Below are positions 1 to 7,394 of a stretch of DNA of 7,462 bases, piece after piece; the first letter of the stretch is position 1; the number at the start of each line of letters is the position of its first letter. Source of the DNA: Prevotella sp. UBA7594 (GTDB lineage: Bacteria > Bacteroidota > Bacteroidia > Bacteroidales > Bacteroidaceae); the NCBI GenBank assembly GCA_002490315.1, contig DLKG01000058.1, positions 17,276-24,737 of the forward strand. Direction: 5' to 3'. The notes beneath the pieces are model-generated. The model was not told the DNA's origin, searched no databases, and was given only the letters and a program-made list of their open reading frames with translations. Both the position numbers and the translations under genes were made by a program.

Positions 1-25
1 CAAGTCCCGTTTCCCGTTTTTTCTG

Positions 26-40
26 CGATTTTTGAAATCG
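26..40 (-). terminator. Possible weak terminator hairpin after the oxidoreductase gene
   Basis: A perfect 6-bp inverted repeat (CGATTT and AAATCG around a 3-nt loop) begins 18 nt past the oxidoreductase stop codon. On the minus strand, CTGCG and CGCAG just outside it could pair as well. No U-tract follows on the minus strand (the sequence continues with A residues), while on the plus strand T-rich sequence lies on both sides. It may therefore be a weak terminator in either direction, or chance pairing in AT-rich sequence. No gene is visible in bases 1-57. Confidence 0.3.
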
Positions 41-57
41 TTTGCGCAGTTTAATTG

Positions 58-1938
58 TTATTTTTCCTCATACTTTCCATTGATGGAAACCGACTTCTTC
101 TCAAAAGGGTGCAGTACGCCATCGATGAGCACGGCAAGCTCGCCGCGCAGTATGGGTCTTTTCTTGTCATCAATGTCAAAACCGCAGTTCTCCGCCAAGA
201 CCTTCATCATCCTCCTGCATGAAGAAGCCGACGCCAAACGCTCATGCTTGGCAATGGCTACAATCATGTCGATGGCGTTGCCTATTGTCATCGGGCTTTC
301 CATTGACGCGACGTTCGTGGCGGCGTAAGGATATACTTCAGGAAGTCCGTCAAGGTCGCCTTCTACGACTACCGTATCTGGGCGGAAGAGCGTCTGGTTG
401 TGCCAGTCGATGCTCACGCCCCTGCCGCGCAGTATGCCCGTGGCTCCAACACGCTGACATGGCTTGAACATCGGGCTTTCCTTCGCCACATCTACGTAGG
501 GCATGAGATAACCGCCTGCGCCAAGCACTATGGTCTGCACTTCACGCACCGACACCTCTGCGACGTCGCAGTCGCGTTTCACGGCAATGGCGGCAAGTGC
601 GCCTGCCGCCTGACCAATCTGCATCACGACGGGCTGAAGGCGCGTGGAGCCGTTGGCGATGTTGGACACGGAGATCGACTTCTCAGCCACTATCAGTCCA
701 GGCGTGTGCTCCGGGATGAGCGCACCGAGGGGAAGGCAGAACGAGGGCACCGGATGGAAATAGAGATTGGGCAACGACTCCTCGCCTGTGTAGCGCGTGT
801 GGTGATGGTCGACGGGATAGTCACCGACGGCGATGCCGGTACGATAGAGTGGCTCTGCCTGCGAGAAGGGGGCTGTCATGTGGTTGAGCGTGAAGCGCAC
901 CTTGCCATGGATGCGCCGCGACTCGCGGTGGTAGGGGATGAAGGGAAGGCGGTCGGGCGTGGGAAACTCGTCGTCGGCAAGTCCAAGCGTGCTGAAGCCA
1001 AGCTCATGCTGAAGGAAATAGACGAAGCACAGCGTGTAGTCCTTGGCACGGCGCACGGCATCGGCACGTTCCTCGGGCGTCATGTCTATCATGTTGGCAT
1101 AGAAGTCGTTGCCTTCAATGGGCCAGTTTATCATGTACTTGTCGCCTGGCATACGCCCGTAGGTTATCATCTTCTCCTTCGACCACATGCGGTTGGGCTC
1201 CTTCGGCGTCACGCAATGGTCGTTGATGCAGCAGCAGGCGAACTCGCTCGGCTCATAGCCTGCTGGGCGTGGAATGGTCACGTCGCGATGGTAGTCCTTG
1301 AGGATGGCGACATACGTCAGGTCCTGCACGATATTGTTGGCTTCTGCCGGAGCGATGTCCTCATGGGTTACGGAGCGGCTTTCCATTCCGACGTCGTATG
1401 CCACTCCACACATCTTGGCTATGTCTCCAAGCTCCGTGGCGTCAATGAGTACGGGGGCAGAAAGGGTGTCCACTGCCCCACCCTTGCGGCTGACGCAGAG
1501 TAGCCAGTCGGCATCGCGCCGCTCCACGGTGCGCACATCCGACTCCATCCAGAGGCTTATGCCCTTCTCACGCGCCACCATGTCGTGGAATATTCTGTTG
1601 CCTACGGAAGGCTCGAACATGACGTTGCTCACCCATCCGGTTTTCAATGACTCAAGTCCACCATAGTGCATGGCAAGACTGTCGCGAAACTCTCCCCACA
1701 GTCCTGCGGGGAGACGATAGTTGCCGTCGACGGCTCCGACACCTGCTGACGTGAGCATGCCGCCCAGCCATGTTGAGGACTCGACGACGACGACTTGCGC
1801 ACCGGAACGTGCTGCCTGAATTGATGCTGTGACGCCACTCGTGCCACCACCTACGACTATGACGTCCGTGCGAACCTGCCGCGCTGAGAGGGAGAGCGAG
1901 ACGGACAAGAATATGGAGAGTGTCAAGGAGAATTTCAT
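58..1938 (-). CDS. Exported FAD-dependent oxidoreductase (FAD_oxidored family)
   Basis: A 626-residue flavoprotein, probably periplasmic, with unknown substrate. Residues 1-19 form a Ser/Leu-rich Sec signal peptide, probably cleaved near LSLSA. A Rossmann FAD-binding motif follows: a beta strand (TDVIVVG), the glycine motif GGGTSG at 30-35, and an acidic residue (VVVESS) about 20 residues later. Also seen are WLGGMLTSAGVG (57-68), a second FAD-contact motif DATELGD (166-172), INWPIEGND (270-278), and a conserved-looking GLIVAEKSISVSNIANGS (414-431) with QIGQAAG (440-446). These fit the FAD_oxidored group (PF12831), often annotated in Bacteroidota as FAD-dependent oxidoreductase and sometimes misleadingly as xanthan lyase. 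Residues 485-626 form an extra C-terminal domain. A Cys cluster, CCCINDHC, lies at 235-242. The start at 1938 is chosen because the signal peptide begins there; no Shine-Dalgarno is visible. The gene lies downstream of susD beyond a hairpin and a heptamer array, so it is probably transcribed separately or by read-through. Family assignment is firm; the reaction is unknown. Confidence 0.9.
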   Translation of the reverse strand: MKFSLTLSIFLSVSLSLSARQVRTDVIVVGGGTSGVTASIQAARSGAQVVVVESSTWLGGMLTSAGVGAVDGNYRLPAGLWGEFRDSLAMHYGGLESLKTGWVSNVMFEPSVGNRIFHDMVAREKGISLWMESDVRTVERRDADWLLCVSRKGGAVDTLSAPVLIDATELGDIAKMCGVAYDVGMESRSVTHEDIAPAEANNIVQDLTYVAILKDYHRDVTIPRPAGYEPSEFACCCINDHCVTPKEPNRMWSKEKMITYGRMPGDKYMINWPIEGNDFYANMIDMTPEERADAVRRAKDYTLCFVYFLQHELGFSTLGLADDEFPTPDRLPFIPYHRESRRIHGKVRFTLNHMTAPFSQAEPLYRTGIAVGDYPVDHHHTRYTGEESLPNLYFHPVPSFCLPLGALIPEHTPGLIVAEKSISVSNIANGSTRLQPVVMQIGQAAGALAAIAVKRDCDVAEVSVREVQTIVLGAGGYLMPYVDVAKESPMFKPCQRVGATGILRGRGVSIDWHNQTLFRPDTVVVEGDLDGLPEVYPYAATNVASMESPMTIGNAIDMIVAIAKHERLASASSCRRMMKVLAENCGFDIDDKKRPILRGELAVLIDGVLHPFEKKSVSINGKYEEK

Positions 1939-1948
1939 TGATTTTGAC

Positions 1949-2095
1949 GAGTTACGAATTAGGAGTTACGAATTAGGAGTTACGAGTTAGGAGTTAGGAG
2001 TTAGGAGTTACGAGTTACGAGTTAGGAGTTACGAATTACGAATTACGAATTAGGAGTTACGAATTACGAGTTACGAATTGCGAATTTGGAGTTGG
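1949..2095. repeat. Array of 21 in-phase heptamers, consensus GARTTAS
   Basis: Twenty-one 7-bp units run head to tail without an insertion or deletion. Units 1-18 (1949-2074) vary only at position 3 (A or G) and position 7 (C or G): GAGTTAC occurs 8 times, GAGTTAG 4, GAATTAC 3 and GAATTAG 3. Units 19-21 (GAATTGC, GAATTTG, GAGTTGG) are degenerate, and two more eroded units (AAATTAA, AAATTGA) extend the phase to 2109. The array starts 10 bp before the oxidoreductase start codon. On the minus strand every intact unit contains TAA; because 7 is not a multiple of 3, this closes all three frames every 21 nt. There are no unique spacers, so it is not CRISPR. Similar short heptameric repeats are known between genes in some bacteria, for example the STRR repeats of filamentous cyanobacteria. 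Their function is unsettled. Confidence 0.95.
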
Positions 2096-2109
2096 AAATT
2101 AAAAATTGA

Positions 2110-2187
2110 CATTATTGTGAGGGTACTGTTCGGGAGACCGTAGCCTCTGCAACATTCCATCCTAATCATCCCAATCCCCTTAATACA
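2110..2187. other. Spacer between array and terminator, no gene seen
   Basis: This non-coding stretch separates the heptamer array from the susD terminator. The only structure seen is an imperfect inverted repeat, GAGGGTAC (2119-2126) against GTAGCCTC (2140-2147), with one mismatch and a 13-nt loop. If the oxidoreductase gene has its own promoter, this is the natural place for it, but I find no TANNTTTG-type element on the minus strand. The closest is a partial match, TAATTTCC, at the junction with the array. Confidence 0.4.
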
Positions 2188-2226
2188 ATAGTGCCCTGAA
2201 GCAGCATATCCTCTCCAGGGCACCAT
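2188..2226 (-). terminator. Terminator-like hairpin after susD
   Basis: On the minus strand ATGGTGCCCTG pairs with CAGGGCACTAT. This gives an 11-bp stem with one G-U wobble (8 perfect central pairs, GTGCCCTG/CAGGGCAC) around a 17-nt loop. It begins 22 nt after the SusD stop codon and is followed by TGTATT, a modest T-containing tail. Position and stem strength suit the transcription end of the susC-susD operon. The poor U-tract means read-through into the oxidoreductase gene is possible. Confidence 0.65.
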
Positions 2227-2248
2227 TTATATTATATACAAGAATCGA

Positions 2249-3838
2249 TTATTTATATCTGTTGCCTGCATCCCACCATACTCGTACGTTCATGCCGTCG
2301 CCCTTTCCGCCGTTGAGAGAAGGATCCTTGGCGTTGGGGTTCTCACGCAACTCGTCGTCAACATAGCGGAGCTTCTTGATGAACTCACCGTTTGCAGGAT
2401 TGATGGTTGACTCAAGACTCTGTGAAACAGGCATGAGCTTCGGATATCCAGTGCGGCGGAACTCTGCCCAAGCCTCGTAGCCGAGCGGATAGAGTGCGAG
2501 CCACTTCTGAGTGATTACCTGCTCGAGATGACCCTCGAAGTCGGAAGCGCTGTCCCAGTTGACCTTGCCCGTAGTGATGTACGTCTCGTCGTTGGACGTG
2601 TCGTAAAGCGAAGCGTCGCTGACGATGGCACGCTCACTGGCGAAGGAAGCCTTGATGCCTTCAACATAGTTGGTCTTGGCATCGCCAGCTCCTGCCCATC
2701 CGCGGAGAGCAGCCTCTGCCTTGAGGAAACAAACTTCGGCGTAGTTCATCACCTTCTGGCGGATTGGCACGCAGAAGGAGCTTTCGCTGTTGTCCTTCGT
2801 GTTCCAGTTTGGCATGGCCTGCAAGCCCCATACAGAAGAGCGGCTGTCGGCAGGATACTGCGCGAGCTCGCTGACGGAAAGTCCGTTAGGAATACCTGCA
2901 TAGACTGGATTCTCGGCTGTTGAGCCAGTCGTGTGGCCAAACCACAGAGGCATACGCGGGTCGGCAACGGTACTGGTGGTCTTGAGGATGTCCTCCATGG
3001 TCTTGCTCATGCAGAACTCGCCCCAGCCCGAAATCTGGAAAAGAGGCCAACCGTTGGAGCCAGAACCTGAGATGTAGACGCCGGCGTTGTCGTCGTTGCT
3101 TGAGAGCATTCCGCCCTGGGCAGCGAGAGCAGCCTCACCCTCCTGCTTGGCGAGAGTAGGATTGACATAGGCAAGGCGCAAAGCGTAGCGCAGGCGCAGC
3201 GAATTGGCGAGTTTCACCCATTTCTTGAAGTCGCCGTTGAAGATAAGGTCTTGATTGTCCTTGTACGCCACTTGGTCGCTCTTGTCGGAGTTGAGCGTAT
3301 TGGCAGCCTCTGTAAGTTCCTTAAAGATGTCCTTGTAGATGCTCTCCTGAGAGTCGTACTTGGCATCACTGTTGCCCTTGGCAGCTTCGGTGTAAGGAAT
3401 GTCGCCGAAGATGTCGGTGGTCATAGCCGTGCATGAGGCGGCGTAGATGCGCATCGTCTGGTAGATGTAGTCGTAGGCTGGCTGCTTCTTGACGGTCTCA
3501 GCGACGGCTCTCACCTGCTTGAGCACTCCTGAGTAGTAGTTGTTCCAGAAGCCGTCGGTAACCCACGCCGACTTGTATGTGTAGTTGTCGGAGTTGAAGT
3601 AGCTGGCGGAGTTGGCAAAGTACTGTGCGAAGAGGTTTGTATGGAGGTTGTCGCCCACCTGGTATTCCCATGAGCCAAGGTGTGCTCCCTGTTCCTCGAT
3701 GTAAGGCATTATGTAGGAAGGGTCGTCGCCGGAAATGCCCATCGGATCCTCGTTCATTGAGTCGAATTTGTCGGTGCAGCCTGTGAGCAGTGCTCCCATG
3801 GCGCATACCATGCCTATATTCTTTAATATCTTTTTCAT
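2249..3838 (-). CDS. SusD/RagB-family outer-membrane lipoprotein (SusD-like_2 type)
   Basis: A 529-residue surface lipoprotein expected to bind the ligand and cap the SusC barrel encoded just upstream. The start at 3838 gives a typical lipoprotein signal peptide: MKK, a hydrophobic stretch, and lipobox LLTGC with the acylated Cys at residue 21. The mature N-terminus (CTDKFDSMNEDP) carries acidic residues, as common in Bacteroidota surface lipoproteins. An in-frame extension to 3946 exists but would overlap the susC end and bury the signal peptide, so it is rejected. Family features include WVKLANSLRLRYALRLA (207-223, a TPR-like helix), YAEVCFLKAEAALRGW (366-381), QKWLALY (444-450) and EAWAEFRRTGYP (455-466). 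These match the SusD-like_2 group (PF12771) rather than classic starch-binding SusD. Length is normal and no truncation is seen. The gene lies 13 bp after susC, so the two are clearly co-transcribed. The ligand is unknown: a glycan is typical for the family, but other nutrients are possible. Confidence 0.93.
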   Translation of the reverse strand: MKKILKNIGMVCAMGALLTGCTDKFDSMNEDPMGISGDDPSYIMPYIEEQGAHLGSWEYQVGDNLHTNLFAQYFANSASYFNSDNYTYKSAWVTDGFWNNYYSGVLKQVRAVAETVKKQPAYDYIYQTMRIYAASCTAMTTDIFGDIPYTEAAKGNSDAKYDSQESIYKDIFKELTEAANTLNSDKSDQVAYKDNQDLIFNGDFKKWVKLANSLRLRYALRLAYVNPTLAKQEGEAALAAQGGMLSSNDDNAGVYISGSGSNGWPLFQISGWGEFCMSKTMEDILKTTSTVADPRMPLWFGHTTGSTAENPVYAGIPNGLSVSELAQYPADSRSSVWGLQAMPNWNTKDNSESSFCVPIRQKVMNYAEVCFLKAEAALRGWAGAGDAKTNYVEGIKASFASERAIVSDASLYDTSNDETYITTGKVNWDSASDFEGHLEQVITQKWLALYPLGYEAWAEFRRTGYPKLMPVSQSLESTINPANGEFIKKLRYVDDELRENPNAKDPSLNGGKGDGMNVRVWWDAGNRYK

Positions 3839-3851
3839 AGCAGTAAAGGCT

Positions 3852-6800
3852 TTAGAATTTAACATTAAGTGAAAGACCGATAGTTCTCGTCGGTGGCATT
3901 GAAGCAAGCTCGAATGCCTGTGCGTAGTCGTTGCGTGAGAACGCACCTTCCGGATTGACTGGAGCAGCCTTGTAGATGTAGAAGAGGTCGCGGCCTACGA
4001 GCGACACGCGCACGCTCTGTATAGGAGTGCGGCTGAGCCACTGCTTCGGCAGGTTGTAGCCGAGAGCTATCTCGCGCAGCTTCACATAGGTGCCTTTGTA
4101 GACAAACTGCTCAGCGATGCCTGCAGGGCCTGCCACGGAGCTCCAGTACTGCTCGGCGGAAACGCCCTTTGTATTGGGCTGTCCGTCTTCCGTCACACCG
4201 TCAACGACAATCTGCTCGCCGTTCTCACGTCCGTAGAGAGTCTTGGCTGATGTACCTTCCTGGCAAGCATAGTTGTCGGTGTTGGAGATGAAGTCGCCGC
4301 CGTAGCGTATGTCGACGAGTGCGGAGAGCGTAAGGTCGCGCCAGCGCAGAGAGGTGCCGATGGAACCTGTCCACTTCGGCATCATGTTGCCGATGATCTT
4401 GTCGGACTCGCTGATAGGAAGTCCGTTGGCATCTACTACAATCTTGCCGTTGGCGTCGCGCTTGTAGGCTGTGCCAACGATGTCGCCAAATTGTCCGCCC
4501 TCGTTCACTACTACTGAGCCAGTACGGATAGAGCCGAGCGTGAAGCGCTTGATGTCCTTGTCAAGCTCTATACACTTCGTGCGGTTAAGACCCCAATTGA
4601 GATTGACGTCCCATGTCCAGTCCTTTGTGCGGATGGGCGTGCCGGTGAGCATGAGCTCGAAGCCGTGGCTGCTGATCTTGCCGGCGTTGATGCTCTTCGA
4701 TGTGTAGCCGGATGAGCCAGGCATGTTGACGGAGAGAATCTGATCCTTCGTGGTCGACTTGTAGTAGGTGAAGTCTATGCCGAGGCGATTGTTGAGGAGT
4801 CGGATTTCAGTACCGAACTCGCCTGACACTGTAGACTCCGGCTTGAGGTTGGCAAGCGGGAGGGTCTTGTCGAGATAGATTTTGATGATGCCCGGGTTGA
4901 CCTTGTCGCCGTCGGCGTCGAGCTTGTCGCCTGATGTCCAGTAGTGGTACATGGTAGCGAGCTTGTACGGGTCGGTGTCGTTGCCCACCTTAGCCCATGA
5001 TCCGCGCAACTTGAAGTAGTCCACCCACTCCGGGAGCTTGAACATCTCCGAGAGTATGACGCTGGCGCTCACTGACGGATAGAAATAGGAGCGGTTCCAT
5101 GATGGGAGCGTCGACGACCAGTCGTTGCGGCCCGTGATGTCGAGATATGCCATGCTCTTGTAGCCTACGGAAGCCGAGAAGAACATTGACTGTATCTCCT
5201 TCTTCGAGTAGGACTCTGAGACGGTCTGCGTCAAGCCGTTGGCGAGGTTGACAGCGCCCGGGATGGCGAATAGTCCGGAGTAGCCTGCGAGGCCGTTGCT
5301 CTTCATGTTGACAACAGAGGAACCGAGGTTGGCGTTAACGGAGAAGTCGCCGAAGTTCTTGTTGAAGTAGAGTATGAGGTCGGCGTTGAACTCCTGGTTG
5401 GTCGACTGGCTGTTGACGTACTGCGATGCTGTTGATGTCGGGTCGGGCAGGCGGTTGTAGTTCTTGTACTGGTCGTTGTACCAGTCAATGCCCACACGTC
5501 CTGTCAGGCGCAGATAGTCGGTGAAGCGTGCCGTGGCGCTGAGCTGTCCGATAATTCGGTTGCGGTCGTTCTGGTTGCCGTTCTCGTTGGATGTGATAGC
5601 GTACGGGTTGGAGTAGTTGTCGCTCGGACCCGACCAGTTGACGGAGTTGTTCAGATAGCTGCCTGTGCCTTGCGGATTCTTGAGGTCGGCGAGGCGTATG
5701 CCGCGCGGCATCTTCACGAGCTGCGTCATGACGCCGTACTCGCCCTGTCCGGGACGGTTCTTGTTGCGCTCACGCATGTAGTTGAGCTTGGCGCCGATGG
5801 TGAGGTAGGAGTTGTTGTATTCGGTGTTGAAGTTGAAATACTGGCGGTTGAGTTGGTGATTGGGCGTCACGTCCTTGTTGCGCGTGTCGGTGAAGGAGAG
5901 TCGTCCGGTGATGTTCTTGCCGCCGGCGGTGGCGATGAGTGTGTTGGTGTAAGCCACGCCCGTGTTGTAGAAATCCTTGATGTAGTCCTTTTGCGGAGTG
6001 AGGGCATAGTCGGAGTAGCGCTCGTCGCCCCAAATCTCGTTGCGCCAGTTCTTTACGGTCTGACCGGTCATGCGCTCGCCCCAGCTGCCATGTGCTCCCA
6101 TGTCGTAACTGCCATTGGTGCCCTGCGAGTAGACGTTCTGGTATTTATAAGGAGAGTAGACCATGGAGAAATCGATGTTGCCGTTGTACTCGATGCTGAG
6201 CGGCTGACCTTCCTTTCCTTTCTTAGTCGTGACAATGATGGCTCCGCTCTGTGCGCGCGAGCCGTAGAGGGCAGCGGCATTGGCGCCCTTGAGGACGGAG
6301 ATGCTCTCGATGTCCTCTGGGTTTATCTGTGAGGCTGCTCCAGCACAGTCGCTTCCACCCCATTCCGTGGCCTGCTCCTGCGTGCCGTCGTTGATAGGTA
6401 TACCGTCGACCACCCAAAGAGGCTGGTTGTTGCCACTGAGGGAGTTGAGACCACGCATCACGATACGCGTCGAACCGCCCATACCTGAGCCCGACTGCGA
6501 AATCTGAACGCCTGCAATCTTTCCCTGAAGCATATTGGCGACACTGACCGACTTGTTTTCCGTAAGGCCTTCCGTCTTCACTTCCTGCATGGCATAGCCG
6601 AGAGCTTTCTTCTCGCGCTTAATGCCGAGGGCTGTCACGACGACCTCGTCAAGTTCTGATGACGACGGCTGAAGATCGACATTTACTACGGAGCGACCGC
6701 TGACTGCCACTTCCTTCGTGGCGTAGCCAAGGTAGGAAACAGTGATGGCGGACGTGTTCTGCGGAACGCTGATGGAGAATTTTCCATCGATGTCGGTGAT

Positions 6801-7022
6801 AGCTTTCACCTTGGAGCCTTTCACCTCGATGGTGGCTCCGACGACGGGTTCACCGTGCTCTTCCTTGACAACGCCCGACACCTTGCGTGTGTCTTGCTGT
6901 ATTATTGCACTCTGATTGGGTTCGTGCGCGGATGCGGCGTAGACTGGTGCGCCACAGCCTAATGCGAGTCCGGCGAGCATTGTGCCGGCAAGCATCATGT
7001 GTTTTTTCTGATCTGTATCCAT
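3852..7022 (-). CDS. SusC/RagA-family TonB-dependent outer-membrane transporter
   Basis: A 1056-residue outer-membrane importer powered by TonB-ExbBD, working with the adjacent SusD. With the ATG at 7022, the protein begins with a charged segment and a signal peptide ending near PVYA (26-29). A carboxypeptidase-regulatory-like beta-sandwich follows at about 47-118 (VSGVVKEEHGEPVVGATI, DIDGKFSISV, SYLGY). Next are the TonB-box region with the SusC signature LDEVVVTALGIKRE (124-137) and the plug domain at about 138-268, with PLWVVDGIPIND (201-212) and VLKGANAAALYGSRA (243-257). The rest is the 22-strand barrel, ending in the aromatic residue of GLSLNVKF, as expected for BAM recognition. There is no N-terminal STN domain, so direct sigma/anti-sigma signalling through this protein is unlikely. 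An upstream in-frame TTG at 7046 would add eight residues before the signal peptide and is less plausible. Length is typical and the frame is intact. Family is certain; substrate unknown. Confidence 0.96.
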   Translation of the reverse strand: MDTDQKKHMMLAGTMLAGLALGCGAPVYAASAHEPNQSAIIQQDTRKVSGVVKEEHGEPVVGATIEVKGSKVKAITDIDGKFSISVPQNTSAITVSYLGYATKEVAVSGRSVVNVDLQPSSSELDEVVVTALGIKREKKALGYAMQEVKTEGLTENKSVSVANMLQGKIAGVQISQSGSGMGGSTRIVMRGLNSLSGNNQPLWVVDGIPINDGTQEQATEWGGSDCAGAASQINPEDIESISVLKGANAAALYGSRAQSGAIIVTTKKGKEGQPLSIEYNGNIDFSMVYSPYKYQNVYSQGTNGSYDMGAHGSWGERMTGQTVKNWRNEIWGDERYSDYALTPQKDYIKDFYNTGVAYTNTLIATAGGKNITGRLSFTDTRNKDVTPNHQLNRQYFNFNTEYNNSYLTIGAKLNYMRERNKNRPGQGEYGVMTQLVKMPRGIRLADLKNPQGTGSYLNNSVNWSGPSDNYSNPYAITSNENGNQNDRNRIIGQLSATARFTDYLRLTGRVGIDWYNDQYKNYNRLPDPTSTASQYVNSQSTNQEFNADLILYFNKNFGDFSVNANLGSSVVNMKSNGLAGYSGLFAIPGAVNLANGLTQTVSESYSKKEIQSMFFSASVGYKSMAYLDITGRNDWSSTLPSWNRSYFYPSVSASVILSEMFKLPEWVDYFKLRGSWAKVGNDTDPYKLATMYHYWTSGDKLDADGDKVNPGIIKIYLDKTLPLANLKPESTVSGEFGTEIRLLNNRLGIDFTYYKSTTKDQILSVNMPGSSGYTSKSINAGKISSHGFELMLTGTPIRTKDWTWDVNLNWGLNRTKCIELDKDIKRFTLGSIRTGSVVVNEGGQFGDIVGTAYKRDANGKIVVDANGLPISESDKIIGNMMPKWTGSIGTSLRWRDLTLSALVDIRYGGDFISNTDNYACQEGTSAKTLYGRENGEQIVVDGVTEDGQPNTKGVSAEQYWSSVAGPAGIAEQFVYKGTYVKLREIALGYNLPKQWLSRTPIQSVRVSLVGRDLFYIYKAAPVNPEGAFSRNDYAQAFELASMPPTRTIGLSLNVKF

Positions 7023-7222
7023 AATTGCCAATTTTAGATACTGCAAAAACGATTGTCAGTTTAAATTAATAGATGAATTTTTAATAGATTGATTTGAAAC
7101 GTTTGCCTGTCGTGTCAACATTGTGCAGGCTTGCTTGGGGTGTATGTCATGTACATGCCCTAATGAGGCATATTTGTTTAGTAAGATGTGTCATAGGTTA
7201 TGGTTTTTAAAATATTTTATTT
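7023..7222 (-). other. Predicted long 5' leader of the susC-susD transcript
   Basis: If transcription starts just downstream of the TAAATTTG element, the mRNA carries about 200 nt before the susC ATG. No gene is seen. Weak structures include a 10-bp palindrome CATGTACATG (7148-7157) and a small hairpin ATGCC/GGCAT (7155-7171). No known riboswitch is recognised and no Shine-Dalgarno precedes the ATG, which is usual for Bacteroidota. Leaders of some susC homologues are targets of antisense small RNAs. I see no TANNTTTG promoter on the plus strand here to support one. Confidence 0.4.
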
Positions 7223-7229
7223 TCTGACG

Positions 7230-7260
7230 CAAATTTACAAAATTTATTAATACCGTAAAA
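7230..7260 (-). promoter_or_regulatory. Predicted Bacteroidota-type promoter for susC-susD
   Basis: Read on the minus strand, TAAATTTG (7237-7230) fully matches the Bacteroidota -7 consensus TANNTTTG. TTTT (7260-7257) lies 19 nt upstream and matches three of four bases of the -33 element TTTG, at a usual spacing. The surroundings are very AT-rich (7201-7345). No other full match was found between the hairpin at 7356 and the susC start. Confidence 0.6.
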
Positions 7261-7355
7261 GTTTTTTCATATTTATTTTTACAAATAATGATTTTTTTCT
7301 TGCAAACGTGTAGAAAATTAGTTTTATATATTGATATTTTTTCTTGTCGTTTTCC

Positions 7356-7390
7356 AAAGCGGCACTTTAGAGGGCGTAAAGTGCCGCTTT
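7356..7390 (-). terminator. Perfect 14-bp hairpin, likely terminator of an upstream gene
   Basis: AAAGCGGCACTTTA and TAAAGTGCCGCTTT are perfect reverse complements around a 7-nt loop (GAGGGCG). It lies upstream of the susC promoter and immediately next to the apparent 3' end of the group II intron, separated by four bases. The strong stem suits a rho-independent terminator for a minus-strand gene beyond the right edge. A long T-run is lacking on both strands, so the direction is not fixed by sequence; a bidirectional role is possible. Confidence 0.6.
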
Positions 7391-7394
7391 AAGA

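Noticed and set aside
400..1503. A 367-codon open frame on the plus strand, opposite the oxidoreductase gene
   Set aside because: It is the antisense shadow of a clearly conserved FAD protein. Its translation is rich in His, Arg, Ala and Val with no recognisable domain or signal peptide.
1949..2095. CRISPR array or coding repeat
   Set aside because: The units are 7 bp with no spacers, and stop codons recur in every frame on the minus strand.
2119..2147. Second terminator or regulatory hairpin before the oxidoreductase gene
   Set aside because: The inverted repeat has a mismatch and only four outer and three inner pairs around a 13-nt loop. It is too weak to call as a separate element and is only noted within the spacer.
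3839..3946. N-terminal extension of the SusD frame
   Set aside because: It would overlap the end of susC by 95 bp and place 36 polar residues before a textbook lipoprotein signal peptide. The internal ATG at 3838 is the better start.
5670..6332. A 220-codon open frame on the plus strand inside susC
   Set aside because: It lies antisense to the conserved plug and early barrel of SusC and its translation is low-complexity Val/Leu/Ala/Glu. The GC-rich codon use of susC explains the lack of stops.
7023..7046. TTG start giving SusC eight more residues
   Set aside because: The ATG at 7022 directly precedes the signal peptide, and an alternative TTG start has no supporting ribosome-binding site.
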